A DNA stretch of 5,244 nucleotides, from assembly GCA_013331015.1 (NCBI GenBank), contig DUHF01000075.1, forward strand, positions 1-5,244, in the 5' to 3' direction. Position numbers and translations under genes: made by a program. Each line of letters starts with the position of its first letter. Positions within the stretch are counted from its first letter, which is position 1. Source of the stretch: Methanoregula sp. GTDB taxonomy: Archaea > Halobacteriota > Methanomicrobia > Methanomicrobiales > Methanospirillaceae. Under the pieces are notes generated by a model, which was not told the DNA's origin, made no database searches, and saw only the letters and a list, made by a program, of their open reading frames with translations. Shown piece after piece: positions 1 through 5,209 of this stretch.

Positions 1-942
1 GAGTTCCAGCAGATAACGAGCAAGCTCGAACAGGAACGCAAGAGCCGCGAGGGGATGGGCAGGTTCATGAAACACCCGCTCAAGGTGCTCACCGAGCGGC
101 CGGAGAACATCCTCATCTTATGCGTCCCCCTTGGCATCCTGTTTTTTGTTGTCGGATCCGTGTACATGATCCAGTCATACGGGATGGAAGTCCTCTTCAA
201 ATCCACGTCTATCGATGACTTTGCCGTATTTGCCGTCCTTGTCTGTATCGTGCCGGTGGCAATTCTCGATCTCAAGGAGCATATGCGGGTGACAAACCTC
301 GAGAACGCGCTGCCGAACTTCTTCCGTGACCTTGCCGGCATGAACGATTCCGGCATGACGCTGCCGACTGCCGTCCATCTCGTGGCAGGAGCAGAATACG
401 GGACCCTGACCCCACACATCCGGAAGCTGGACAACGAGATGTCGTGGGGTGTCAATTTCGTTGAGGCGCTCTTCCGGTTCGGGGAGGGTCTCGGTACCCG
501 GCTTGCCGACCGGAGTGTCGACCTCATCGCCAAGGCAAGTAAGGCCGGTGGTGACGTGAGCGAGGTGCTCCGGGCCGCTGCAAAGGATACGTTTGAGGTT
601 GTGAACCTGCAGACGGAACGGAGCAACAACATGCTCATCTACGTCATCATCGTGCTGGTGGCATTCGCGGTCTTCCTCTTCGTCATTGCCATCCTCGTCT
701 CCTCGTTCCTGAGCACGATGGCAACTGCCGGTGCCACGGCATCTGCCACCGGAGCCAAGGGCTTTGGCGGCATCATCGATATTTTCGTCTACAAACGCCT
801 CTTCTCGCACGCTGCAATGCTGCAGGGATTCTTCTCGGGAATGGTGGCAGGCCAGATGGGTGAAGGGCGCTTTATTGCCGGTCTTAAATACTCGGCAATC
901 ATGCTCATCATTGCCTGGGCAACGTTCCGGTTCTTTATCTGA
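1..942 (+). CDS. T2SF-family membrane protein of archaellum/type IV pilus assembly, C-terminal part (5' end outside window)
   Basis: The reading frame is open from base 1 and ends at TGA 940-942, giving 313 visible residues. The first in-frame ATG (base 55) is probably internal, because the frame continues upstream with a charged, helical-looking stretch, and archaeal family members are longer with two T2SF domains. Visible residues about 37-58 and 73-90 are hydrophobic helices. They are followed by a cytoplasmic T2SF (GspF/TadC-like) domain at about 100-210 with the typical GMTL, GTRLADRSVDLI and KAGGDVSEVL stretches. A long hydrophobic helix follows at 211-237, then an Ala/Thr/Ser/Gly-rich loop (239-257) and two more hydrophobic segments (about 271-285 and 294-312), the former before a GQMGEG motif common near the C-terminus of archaeal relatives. 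Family members form the membrane platform that works with a secretion ATPase to assemble filaments. Whether this is ArlJ/FlaJ or a pilus or Tad-type paralogue cannot be decided without the upstream genes. Confidence 0.9.
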   Translation, partial: EFQQITSKLEQERKSREGMGRFMKHPLKVLTERPENILILCVPLGILFFVVGSVYMIQSYGMEVLFKSTSIDDFAVFAVLVCIVPVAILDLKEHMRVTNLENALPNFFRDLAGMNDSGMTLPTAVHLVAGAEYGTLTPHIRKLDNEMSWGVNFVEALFRFGEGLGTRLADRSVDLIAKASKAGGDVSEVLRAAAKDTFEVVNLQTERSNNMLIYVIIVLVAFAVFLFVIAILVSSFLSTMATAGATASATGAKGFGGIIDIFVYKRLFSHAAMLQGFFSGMVAGQMGEGRFIAGLKYSAIMLIIAWATFRFFI

Positions 943-948
943 AAAAAC

Positions 949-1010
949 TTTTTTTTGGCTTATCCCGAATTTGTGCAGGTTAACCCGGATCTTCGAAAAA
1001 CATTTTTTTT
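949..1010 (+). terminator. Tandem T-tract terminator after the T2SF gene
   Basis: Two runs of eight T lie at 949-956 and 1003-1010, the first starting six bases after the stop codon. Runs of T at gene ends are the usual intrinsic terminator of archaea and do not need a hairpin. The first run is preceded by six A and a C, so the two could pair in a weak A/T stem. Confidence 0.65.
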
Positions 1011-1024
1011 AGGGTTCCCGCACT

Positions 1025-1053
1025 AAAAAAAGTCCACCGTATGGTGTGGACTT
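1025..1053 (-). terminator. Hairpin followed by T-run on the minus strand
   Basis: AAGTCCAC (1030-1037) and GTGGACTT (1046-1053) are perfect inverted repeats of 8 bases around an 8-base loop. Read on the minus strand, the stem runs straight into seven T (1031-1025), the layout of a classical rho-independent terminator. It is about 300 bases beyond the aIF1 stop, which already has its own T-tract, so either it is a backup terminator or something else is transcribed leftward from the intervening segment. It sits 20 bases beyond the plus-strand T8 at 1003-1010, so it may simply help separate convergent transcription. Confidence 0.5.
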
Positions 1054-1341
1054 CACCCCCCCGCTACAGCCCGGGTAATGCCATGGCAGATGGATAGATC
1101 GATTATCTGACTTCCCAAAAAAACCGCAAAAGAGCCCGTTGTTAAGAATCGGTATCCTCTCTCCATGATCGTGCAGGCAACCTGCAATGGTATTTGGCAG
1201 GCAGAATTTTCATTGCCCTGGTTCGAAGCCCGTGAGGTTTCATGAGGATTTTTACCTATCCCCGGATGGGACAAAAGCCGGTATGCCCGTTGGTTTCGCA
1301 AGCCGTCAGAGAATGGAACCTGTCGGTGCCAGGATGAAGAT

Positions 1342-1349
1342 AAAAAAAA
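1342..1349 (-). terminator. T-tract terminator of aIF1
   Basis: Eight A on the plus strand read as eight T on the minus strand, starting two bases after the aIF1 stop codon. This is typical of archaeal termination. Confidence 0.65.
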
Positions 1350-1351
1350 GG

Positions 1352-1657
1352 TCAGGAGATATTTTCTGTGCTGTACCCTTTGAGGGAGAGCAGCTCCTTG
1401 ACACGATCGCGGTGGTTGCCCTGCAACTCAATGGAGCTGCCCTTGACGGTTCCCCCGCAGGCGAGTTTTCCTTTCAGGAATTTCTGAAGATCGTCAAGAT
1501 CGATGTCGGTTGGATCAAGGCCCTCGATAACGGTAACTTCTTTCCCGTACCGGCGTTTGTTGACTTTGACATTGATCCTCTGCTGTTCCTTTGCTACCTC
1601 CTCACAGATACACAGTTCCTTAGGTAGCCCACACGTCGGGCAAATACCACCAATCAT
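1352..1657 (-). CDS. Translation initiation factor aIF1 (SUI1 family)
   Basis: The 101-residue product matches archaeal aIF1/SUI1 in length and sequence. The factor binds the small ribosomal subunit near the P site and controls start-codon fidelity. Residues 6-18 hold the CPTC...CIC cysteine cluster (Cys6, Cys9, Cys16, Cys18) seen in archaeal members and likely to bind zinc. The SUI1 fold follows: the basic segment NKRRYGKEVTVIEGL at about 33-47, and the strongly conserved LACGGTVKG at 65-73 with IELQGNHRDRVKELL at 76-90. ATG 1657 is the only plausible start, since the frame upstream reaches a TAA within about 30 bases without another ATG. A TATA box lies about 29 bases before this ATG, so the message is probably leaderless or nearly so. 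The gene stands alone, divergent from the cobyric acid synthase gene. The family call is firm. Confidence 0.96.
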   Translation of the reverse strand: MIGGICPTCGLPKELCICEEVAKEQQRINVKVNKRRYGKEVTVIEGLDPTDIDLDDLQKFLKGKLACGGTVKGSSIELQGNHRDRVKELLSLKGYSTENIS

Positions 1658-1680
1658 TTCAATTACCTGTAGGTGCCCTC

Positions 1681-1690
1681 GTTATATATT
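1681..1690 (-). promoter_or_regulatory. TATA box of aIF1
   Basis: The minus strand reads AATATATAAC, preceded by a purine-containing AAGTA that could serve as BRE. Its centre is about 29 bases before the aIF1 ATG. With the usual archaeal spacing of about 26 bases to the transcription start, transcription would begin within a few bases of the start codon. Confidence 0.7.
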
Positions 1691-1710
1691 ACTTGGCATT
1701 GCCGGCGGAC

Positions 1711-1753
1711 ATTTTGTGGGATAATCCGTAAATACAGGCCATTTTGGGGGATA
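1711..1753. repeat. Direct repeat pair with 30-base spacing in the aIF1-cobQ promoter region
   Basis: ATTTTGTGGGATA at 1711-1723 and ATTTTGGGGGATA at 1741-1753 agree at 12 of 13 positions. Their starts are exactly 30 bases apart, about three helical turns. Each copy ends in GGAT and is followed by an ATCC, giving inverted half-sites at 1719-1727 and 1749-1762. They lie upstream of both divergent promoters and look like paired operator sites. No regulator is identified. Confidence 0.55.
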
Positions 1754-1771
1754 TGATGATCCTGCGATCAC

Positions 1772-1781
1772 TATCCGGATA
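1772..1781. promoter_or_regulatory. Perfect 10-base palindrome upstream of cobQ
   Basis: TATCCGGATA is fully self-complementary. It reuses the ATCC/GGAT half-sites seen around the two direct repeats and lies just before the likely cobQ TATA box. It may be an operator. It also overlaps GGATAAAA, a less favoured alternative TATA element. Confidence 0.4.
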
Positions 1782-1793
1782 AAAGAGCAGCAG

Positions 1794-1799
1794 TTTTAT
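1794..1799 (+). promoter_or_regulatory. Candidate TATA box of cobyric acid synthase
   Basis: TTTTAT is centred about 32 bases before ATG 1829. This would place the transcription start a few bases before the ATG, consistent with the lack of any Shine-Dalgarno sequence there. GATAAAAG at 1778-1785 is an alternative that would give a leader of about 20 bases. Confidence 0.5.
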
Positions 1800-1828
1800 C
1801 GTCCGAACCGGAACCTAGTACCCAAGTT

Positions 1829-3274
1829 ATGTCACTGTTTGTGGTGGGGACTGCATCCCATGTGGGTAAGAGCGTGACCGTTGCTGCCATCTGCCGGTGC
1901 CTGGTGCGGCGGGGCATTCCTGTTGCGCCGTTCAAGTCCCAGAACATGAGCCTGAACTCGTTCGTTACCCCGGATGGGGGAGAGATCGGTATGGCGCAGG
2001 CAATGCAGGCAATCGCTGCCCGGGTGTCCCCCCACACGGACATGAACCCGGTCCTTCTCAAACCAAAGGGGGATTGCGTGTCGCAGGTGGTGCTGAACGG
2101 CCGGCCGTACAAGGATGTCCCGATAACGGAGTACTACCGGGAAACCCCGCAACTTTTAGAAAAGGCGCTTGAGTCGTATCACCGGCTAAAAACGCAGTTC
2201 GGGCAGGTTGTTGTTGAGGGCGCCGGAGGTGCCGCCGAGCTGAACCTGTACGACCGGGATATCGCCAACACCCAGCTGGCACTGGCCCTGAAGATTCCTC
2301 TCATTCTTGTAGCAGATATCGAGCGGGGCGGCGTGTTTGCGCAGGTGTACGGGACAATCCAACTCCTCCCCGATGAAATACGGCCGCTCGTGAAAGGGAT
2401 CATCATCAACAAGTTCCGGGGCGATCCGGCGATATTTGCGCCCGGCGTTGAGATGATAGTGAACCTTTGCGGCGTGCCGGTGCTGGGCGTTGTCCCGTAT
2501 TTTTCCCTCCCGCTGCCAAGCGAGGACTCGCTCTCGATAGGTGACAAGATAACCCGTGGTTCCGGGGTAAGGATAGCGGTTATCCGGCTGCCGAAGATCT
2601 CAAATTTTACGGATTTCGAACTGCTGGAGCAGCATGCTGCGGTTGAGTATGTTGATTTGGGAAGATCGCTTGACGGGTTCGACTGCATCATCCTTCCTGG
2701 TACCAAGAATACTGTCGATGATTTGAAGGCCCTCAAAATATCCGGAACCGACAAGGAGATCGTCCGCCTCCGTAATTGCGGGATACCGGTGATTGGGATC
2801 TGCGGGGGATACCAGATGCTCGGCTCAACACTTGTGGATTTTGGCTTTGAGTCCGCTGCCGGCTCTTATGACGGGCTGGGTCTTCTTGACTGCATCACCC
2901 GTTTCTCGTCGTACGACAAGAGTACCACGCAGGTCACCCGGACTGCCCGGAATATCCCCCCGATCCTGTCCGCAATGGGGCAGGTGACCGGCTATGAGAT
3001 CCACATGGGGGTAACGGAATCCGGGCAGGGCCGTGAGGCGCTCGATGGCGATGGACGCGTGAGTGACGACGGACTGGTCTTCGGCACGTATATGCACGGG
3101 CTTTTCCAGAATGTGCCGGCGGCAAATGCCCTCCTCTCCTTCCTGCACGAAAAAAAAGGGCTGCCGTTTGAACCCATCACCGAATCTGATGCTGACCCTT
3201 ACACGGTTCTTGCCGACCTGTTCGAGGAGCATGTCGATATGGACGCGATTGTGGCAATGCTGACAAACCCGTAG
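1829..3274 (+). CDS. cobQ: Cobyric acid synthase (glutamine-hydrolysing), CobQ/CbiP
   Basis: In the known family reaction, the four amidations at the b, d, e and g side chains turn adenosylcobyrinic acid a,c-diamide into adenosylcobyric acid, using glutamine and ATP. The 481-residue length is normal. The N-terminal ATPase domain carries the P-loop variant GTASHVGKS (residues 7-15), FKSQNMSLNSFVT (35-47), DMNPVLLKP (71-79) and EGAGGAAELNL (130-140). The C-terminal class I-like amidotransferase domain carries GICGGYQMLG with the nucleophile Cys325, then GYEIHMG (388-394) and YMHGLF with His423. All key motifs are present, so the enzyme should be active. ATG 1829 gives the standard family start directly before the P-loop strand; no Shine-Dalgarno precedes it. 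The gene stands alone, without other cobalamin genes, between aIF1 and a small convergent gene. In a methanogen the product would serve corrinoid-dependent methyl transfer. The archaeal literature also uses the name cbiP. Confidence 0.97.
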   Translation: MSLFVVGTASHVGKSVTVAAICRCLVRRGIPVAPFKSQNMSLNSFVTPDGGEIGMAQAMQAIAARVSPHTDMNPVLLKPKGDCVSQVVLNGRPYKDVPITEYYRETPQLLEKALESYHRLKTQFGQVVVEGAGGAAELNLYDRDIANTQLALALKIPLILVADIERGGVFAQVYGTIQLLPDEIRPLVKGIIINKFRGDPAIFAPGVEMIVNLCGVPVLGVVPYFSLPLPSEDSLSIGDKITRGSGVRIAVIRLPKISNFTDFELLEQHAAVEYVDLGRSLDGFDCIILPGTKNTVDDLKALKISGTDKEIVRLRNCGIPVIGICGGYQMLGSTLVDFGFESAAGSYDGLGLLDCITRFSSYDKSTTQVTRTARNIPPILSAMGQVTGYEIHMGVTESGQGREALDGDGRVSDDGLVFGTYMHGLFQNVPAANALLSFLHEKKGLPFEPITESDADPYTVLADLFEEHVDMDAIVAMLTNP

Positions 3275-3299
3275 TTTTTCACTCCCGGATCCTCTTTTT
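3275..3299 (+). terminator. T-tract terminator of cobQ
   Basis: Five T follow the TAG stop directly (3275-3279) and another five occur at 3295-3299. The runs are short for an archaeal terminator but lie in the right place in a convergent gap of 84 bases. Confidence 0.5.
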
Positions 3300-3309
3300 G
3301 GACTTTCAA

Positions 3310-3323
3310 TCAGGCAATCCTGA
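3310..3323. terminator. Small hairpin in the convergent gap
   Basis: TCAGG and CCTGA form a perfect 5-base stem with a CAAT loop, midway between the plus-strand T-tracts and the minus-strand T-tracts. In addition TTTTTGG (3295-3301) can pair with CCAAAAA (3349-3355) around it. The arrangement suggests a two-way terminator, though archaeal termination depends mainly on the T-tracts. Confidence 0.35.
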
Positions 3324-3336
3324 AAACCCCCGTACG

Positions 3337-3357
3337 AAAAAAGCGCATCCAAAAAAA
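3337..3357 (-). terminator. T-tracts after the cysteine-rich gene
   Basis: On the minus strand seven T (3357-3351) start one base after the TGA stop, followed by six T (3342-3337). Two strong runs this close to the stop support both termination and the reality of the small gene. Confidence 0.6.
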
Positions 3358-3358
3358 G

Positions 3359-3625
3359 TCAGCTGATGATATTGGTGATACTGTGGAACCCGCCTCCCTG
3401 CCGGTCAGCGCATTTCACGGCATTGGCTTTGGCAGGATCAACCCGCTCGGTGATCCTGCATTTCGTGCAATAGAGAAGTGAGGGAGATTTGATGAATCGT
3501 TCCCCTACCCGGAACTCCCGGCAGTGGATGCAGAAACTGCAGTTCCCGACCGGCTCCCGTTTGTCTGCAAGGCATTGCACCTCACCGTTTCTTACCGGCA
3601 GGATCCGGTACTCCTCGTCACCCAT
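3359..3625 (-). CDS. Small cysteine-rich protein, probably zinc-binding, function unknown
   Basis: I do not recognise this 88-residue protein. It has seven cysteines: Cys18, the cluster CSFCIHC (Cys29, Cys32, Cys35 with His34), the pair CTKC (Cys53, Cys56) and Cys72. CxxC pairs about 21 residues apart are what a zinc ribbon needs, with extra cysteines that could hold a second metal. There is no signal peptide or membrane segment, so it is probably cytoplasmic. Evidence that it is a real gene is good: the only ATG lies just downstream of an in-frame stop, GGAGATGA sits nine bases before it, a TATA-like box sits at the right distance upstream, and T-tracts follow the stop. It diverges from the nucleotide-sugar gene and converges with cobQ; neither suggests its job. 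A nucleic-acid-binding or metal-handling role is possible, but that is a guess. Confidence 0.75.
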   Translation of the reverse strand: MGDEEYRILPVRNGEVQCLADKREPVGNCSFCIHCREFRVGERFIKSPSLLYCTKCRITERVDPAKANAVKCADRQGGGFHSITNIIS

Positions 3626-3634
3626 ATGCCCGGG

Positions 3635-3642
3635 TCATCTCC
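3635..3642 (-). promoter_or_regulatory. Shine-Dalgarno sequence of the cysteine-rich gene
   Basis: The minus strand reads GGAGATGA, matching the archaeal consensus GGAGGTGA at seven of eight positions, nine bases before ATG 3625. It fixes the start and contrasts with the clear genes around it, which appear leaderless. Confidence 0.65.
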
Positions 3643-3666
3643 GGTACTGCATGGATCGCAGGATCA

Positions 3667-3673
3667 GATAAAC
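3667..3673 (-). promoter_or_regulatory. TATA-like box of the cysteine-rich gene
   Basis: The minus strand reads GTTTATC, centred about 45 bases before ATG 3625. The usual archaeal spacing puts the transcription start near 3644, just upstream of the Shine-Dalgarno sequence, giving a leader of roughly 18 bases. Confidence 0.5.
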
Positions 3674-3725
3674 CGTAAGATCGAGGTTGATTGGGACCGG
3701 TGGTAGGCCGACTGCCCGATAGTCC

Positions 3726-3740
3726 GATCTTCTCCAGATC
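3726..3740. repeat. Short inverted repeat in the divergent promoter region
   Basis: GATCT and AGATC flank a 5-base spacer, about 26 bases upstream of the TATA box of the nucleotidyltransferase gene. The position would suit a regulator site, but a 5-base arm is short enough to occur by chance. Confidence 0.3.
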
Positions 3741-3765
3741 TCATGATCCCCTCCGAGCACTATCC

Positions 3766-3771
3766 TTAAAA
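3766..3771 (+). promoter_or_regulatory. TATA box of the nucleotidyltransferase gene
   Basis: TTAAAA is centred about 27 bases before ATG 3796, which predicts transcription starting at or next to the ATG (a leaderless message). This supports ATG 3796 over any start farther upstream, since earlier starts would lie within or before the promoter. Confidence 0.65.
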
Positions 3772-3795
3772 CTGTTCAGCACGAAACTGGCTGGT

Positions 3796-4974
3796 ATGAA
3801 GGTGTGTATCATGTGCGGCGGGGAAGGGACACGGCTCCGCCCGCTCACGTTCGAACGGCCAAAACCCTGTATCCCTATCGTCAACCGCCCATCCATTGAG
3901 CATCTCGTTGCACACCTTGCGAACATGGGCTTCCGGGAGATCGTGCTCACGCTTGGCTATCTTGGAAACGCCATTGAGGACGCACTGGGTGACGGGTCGC
4001 TGTATGGCGCCGAGATCACGTATGTCCACGAGAAGACCAAACTGGGGACGGCCGGCAGTGTCAAGAACGCCCAGAAATATCTGGAAGGGCAGGACTTCCT
4101 TATCGTCGGCGGGGATCACGTAACTGACCTGAATGTCCTGGAGTTTTACCGCACACACCAGAAAGAGAAGCCCACGACAACGATCGGTCTCATCTCTATT
4201 GACGACCCGTCCGAATATGGTATTGCGGAGATTGATGCAAGTTACGAGATCAAGCGGTTCAAGGAGAAACCCTCGCCGGGAGAGATCTTCAGTAACCTTG
4301 CCAGCACCGGGATGTATGTCTGCAAGCCCGAGATCTTCGATCATATCCCCGCCGGCACAAAATATGACTTCGCCCGGGACCTCTTCCCGAAACTGATGGA
4401 GGAGGGGCACACCCTCAAGGGCTGGCTCGCCCGCGGGAACTGGACCGATGTCGGGAGCCCGCACTCCCTCCGGCAGGCCGAGCGGTGGAAACTGCAGGAT
4501 CTTGCGGTCACGGATATTGTCGGGGACCTTTCCATGCATGGCGCACAGGTGCGGGGACCGGTCCAGCTGGGCGGGTCCATCAGCCTTGGCAACAACACCA
4601 AGATCATCGGGCCGGTCTCGATCGGAAACGGGACCACCATCGGCGACAACGTTTTAGTCGGTCCCTATACGAGCATCGGGGAGAAGTGCATCATCCGTAA
4701 CAATGTGAAGATCTTCAGTTCCTCGCTCTACAACCGCGTGCTGGTTGGCGCAAACAGCACCATATCCGGCAGTATCATGGACAACGACACCCATATCGGT
4801 GAGGACTGCAGCATCGAGAACGATACCGTGATCGGACCCCGCGTTGTCCTCCGGGATCGGGTTGTCGTCCACTCCAAGACCCGGCTCTGGCCCGAGGTGA
4901 TGGTGAAGGATGACACCATTGTCAAGGAGCATGTCCTCAATGACAAATTTGACCTCCGGTGCGAAGGGTCGTAA
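3796..4974 (+). CDS. NDP-sugar pyrophosphorylase (mannose-1-phosphate guanylyltransferase-like) with beta-helix tail
   Basis: Enzymes of this family join a sugar 1-phosphate to an NTP, releasing pyrophosphate and an NDP-sugar. The 392-residue product has an N-terminal nucleotidyltransferase domain (about 1-235) with GGEGTRLRPLT (8-18), ERPKPCIPIVNRP (20-32), LGTAGSVK (83-90), GGDHVTD with metal-binding Asp107, EKP with Lys158, and WTDVG (216-220). Residues about 240-372 are hexapeptide repeats (IGPVSIGNGTTIGDNV and similar) of a left-handed beta-helix, which often mediates oligomerisation or regulation. The start ATG 3796 begins exactly at the beta strand before the GGxGTR loop and lies about 27 bases after a TATA box; the frame is open to 3691 but that extension is not family-like. 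GDP-mannose or UDP/dTDP-glucose synthesis is possible; the ending of domain one most resembles guanylyltransferases. The product probably feeds surface glycans or glycoprotein sugars (inference). The gene is monocistronic. Confidence 0.93.
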   Translation: MKVCIMCGGEGTRLRPLTFERPKPCIPIVNRPSIEHLVAHLANMGFREIVLTLGYLGNAIEDALGDGSLYGAEITYVHEKTKLGTAGSVKNAQKYLEGQDFLIVGGDHVTDLNVLEFYRTHQKEKPTTTIGLISIDDPSEYGIAEIDASYEIKRFKEKPSPGEIFSNLASTGMYVCKPEIFDHIPAGTKYDFARDLFPKLMEEGHTLKGWLARGNWTDVGSPHSLRQAERWKLQDLAVTDIVGDLSMHGAQVRGPVQLGGSISLGNNTKIIGPVSIGNGTTIGDNVLVGPYTSIGEKCIIRNNVKIFSSSLYNRVLVGANSTISGSIMDNDTHIGEDCSIENDTVIGPRVVLRDRVVVHSKTRLWPEVMVKDDTIVKEHVLNDKFDLRCEGS

Positions 4975-5001
4975 CGGCACCTCCCTTTTGTTGTCGTAAC
5001 C

Positions 5002-5007
5002 TTTTTT
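5002..5007 (+). terminator. T-tract terminator after the nucleotidyltransferase gene
   Basis: Six T lie 27 bases after the TAA stop, with a shorter TTTT at 4985-4988 before them. The position fits archaeal termination. Confidence 0.5.
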
Positions 5008-5028
5008 CGCTGCCAATGTCCTGGTTCA

Positions 5029-5052
5029 TCTCCTCACATTGTCTGGAGGAGA
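5029..5052. repeat. Inverted repeat, 7-base arms
   Basis: TCTCCTC (5029-5035) pairs perfectly with GAGGAGA (5046-5052) around a 10-base loop. It lies past the T-tract, so it is probably not part of that terminator. It is the first of several inverted repeats in the right-hand tail. Confidence 0.45.
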
Positions 5053-5056
5053 GGAA

Positions 5057-5103
5057 TTTTCCGGCTTGGGAGAAACGTGTATGAACTGGTTTTGCCGGGA
5101 AAA
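5057..5103. repeat. Inverted repeat with one bulge
   Basis: TTTTCCGGC (5057-5065) pairs with GCCGGGAAAA (5094-5103) with one extra G, around a 28-base loop. It follows directly after the previous inverted repeat. It may be an RNA stem or a protein site; the sequence alone does not say which. Confidence 0.45.
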
Positions 5104-5120
5104 CCATGCTCCGCTCCTGC

Positions 5121-5163
5121 GATCAAGATCGGATTGCGATTGATCCGGATCGGTCTTTCGATC
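5121..5163. repeat. GATC-rich imperfect tandem repeat overlapping an 11-base inverted repeat
   Basis: Two units of about 21 bases begin at 5121 and 5142. Both have the pattern GATC, two bases, GATCGG, then a CGAT near the end, so five GATC occur within 43 bases. Overlapping them, ATTGCGATTGA (5133-5143) pairs with TCGATCGCAAT (5158-5168) with one G-T pair, around a 14-base loop. GATCCGGATC (5142-5151) is also a perfect palindrome. The cluster lies about 25-65 bases upstream of the next gene's probable TATA box, where an activator or repressor could bind. Confidence 0.5.
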
Positions 5164-5185
5164 GCAATTGTTGCCGCGTTTTCAG

Positions 5186-5191
5186 TTTTAA
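5186..5191 (+). promoter_or_regulatory. TATA-like box of the gene beginning at the right edge
   Basis: TTTTAA is centred near 5188, predicting transcription from about 5214. That leaves a leader of about 20 bases before the ATG at 5234, long enough to include the GAGGT element. Confidence 0.45.
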
Positions 5192-5209
5192 GCTCTGTAG
5201 AAACGCACA

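Larger units (their letters stand above)
943..1351. other. Convergent intergenic region, 409 bases, no gene identified
   Basis: This region lies between the stops of the T2SF gene and aIF1. The left part (943-1053) holds plus-strand T-tracts and a hairpin. The right end (1342-1349) holds the T-tract of aIF1. The middle, about 1053-1341, has no coding sequence I can support: the longest minus-strand frame (1053-1301) needs a TTG start, resembles no family I know, and uses AGA, TTA and CTA codons unlike the neighbours. A small perfect hairpin (TGCAGG, loop CAA, CCTGCA) lies at 1172-1186. An A7 run at 1117-1123 would read as a T-tract on the minus strand. I found no convincing tRNA, RNase P, SRP or C/D-box RNA. 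It may be spacer, a decayed gene or an unrecognised small RNA. Confidence 0.6.

Noticed and set aside
175..810. 211-residue minus-strand frame within the T2SF gene
   Set aside because: It is antisense to a clear membrane protein gene, and its Glu/Asp/His-rich content mirrors the hydrophobic codons on the other strand.
1217..1231. tRNA-like GGTTCGAA stretch
   Set aside because: The flanking bases do not form a 5-base T stem on either strand, and no acceptor, D or anticodon arms were found nearby.
1053..1301. 82-residue minus-strand frame ending just before the 1030-1053 hairpin
   Set aside because: It needs a TTG start, shows no recognisable family, and its codons (AGA, TTA, CTA, ACA) differ from the GC-ending codons of the real genes. 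The stop-hairpin closeness is suggestive, so it is kept only as part of the orphan-segment finding.
1187..1627. 146-residue plus-strand frame
   Set aside because: Most of it lies antisense to aIF1, whose identity is firm; the remaining N-terminal part resembles nothing known.
1658..1828. Cobalamin riboswitch upstream of cobyric acid synthase
   Set aside because: The gap is only 171 bases, is shared with a divergent gene, the likely transcript start leaves almost no leader, and no B12-box-like sequence is visible.
2179..2754. 191-residue minus-strand frame within cobQ
   Set aside because: It is antisense to conserved cobyric acid synthase sequence and has no family resemblance or start signals.
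3691..3795. 35-residue N-terminal extension of the nucleotidyltransferase
   Set aside because: The family starts at the strand before GGxGTR, and the TATA box at 3766-3771 lies inside the would-be extension, so ATG 3796 is the start.
3766..4539. Long 257-residue minus-strand frame
   Set aside because: It is antisense to the nucleotidyltransferase domain and overlaps its promoter; the long frame is a by-product of GC-biased third codon positions.
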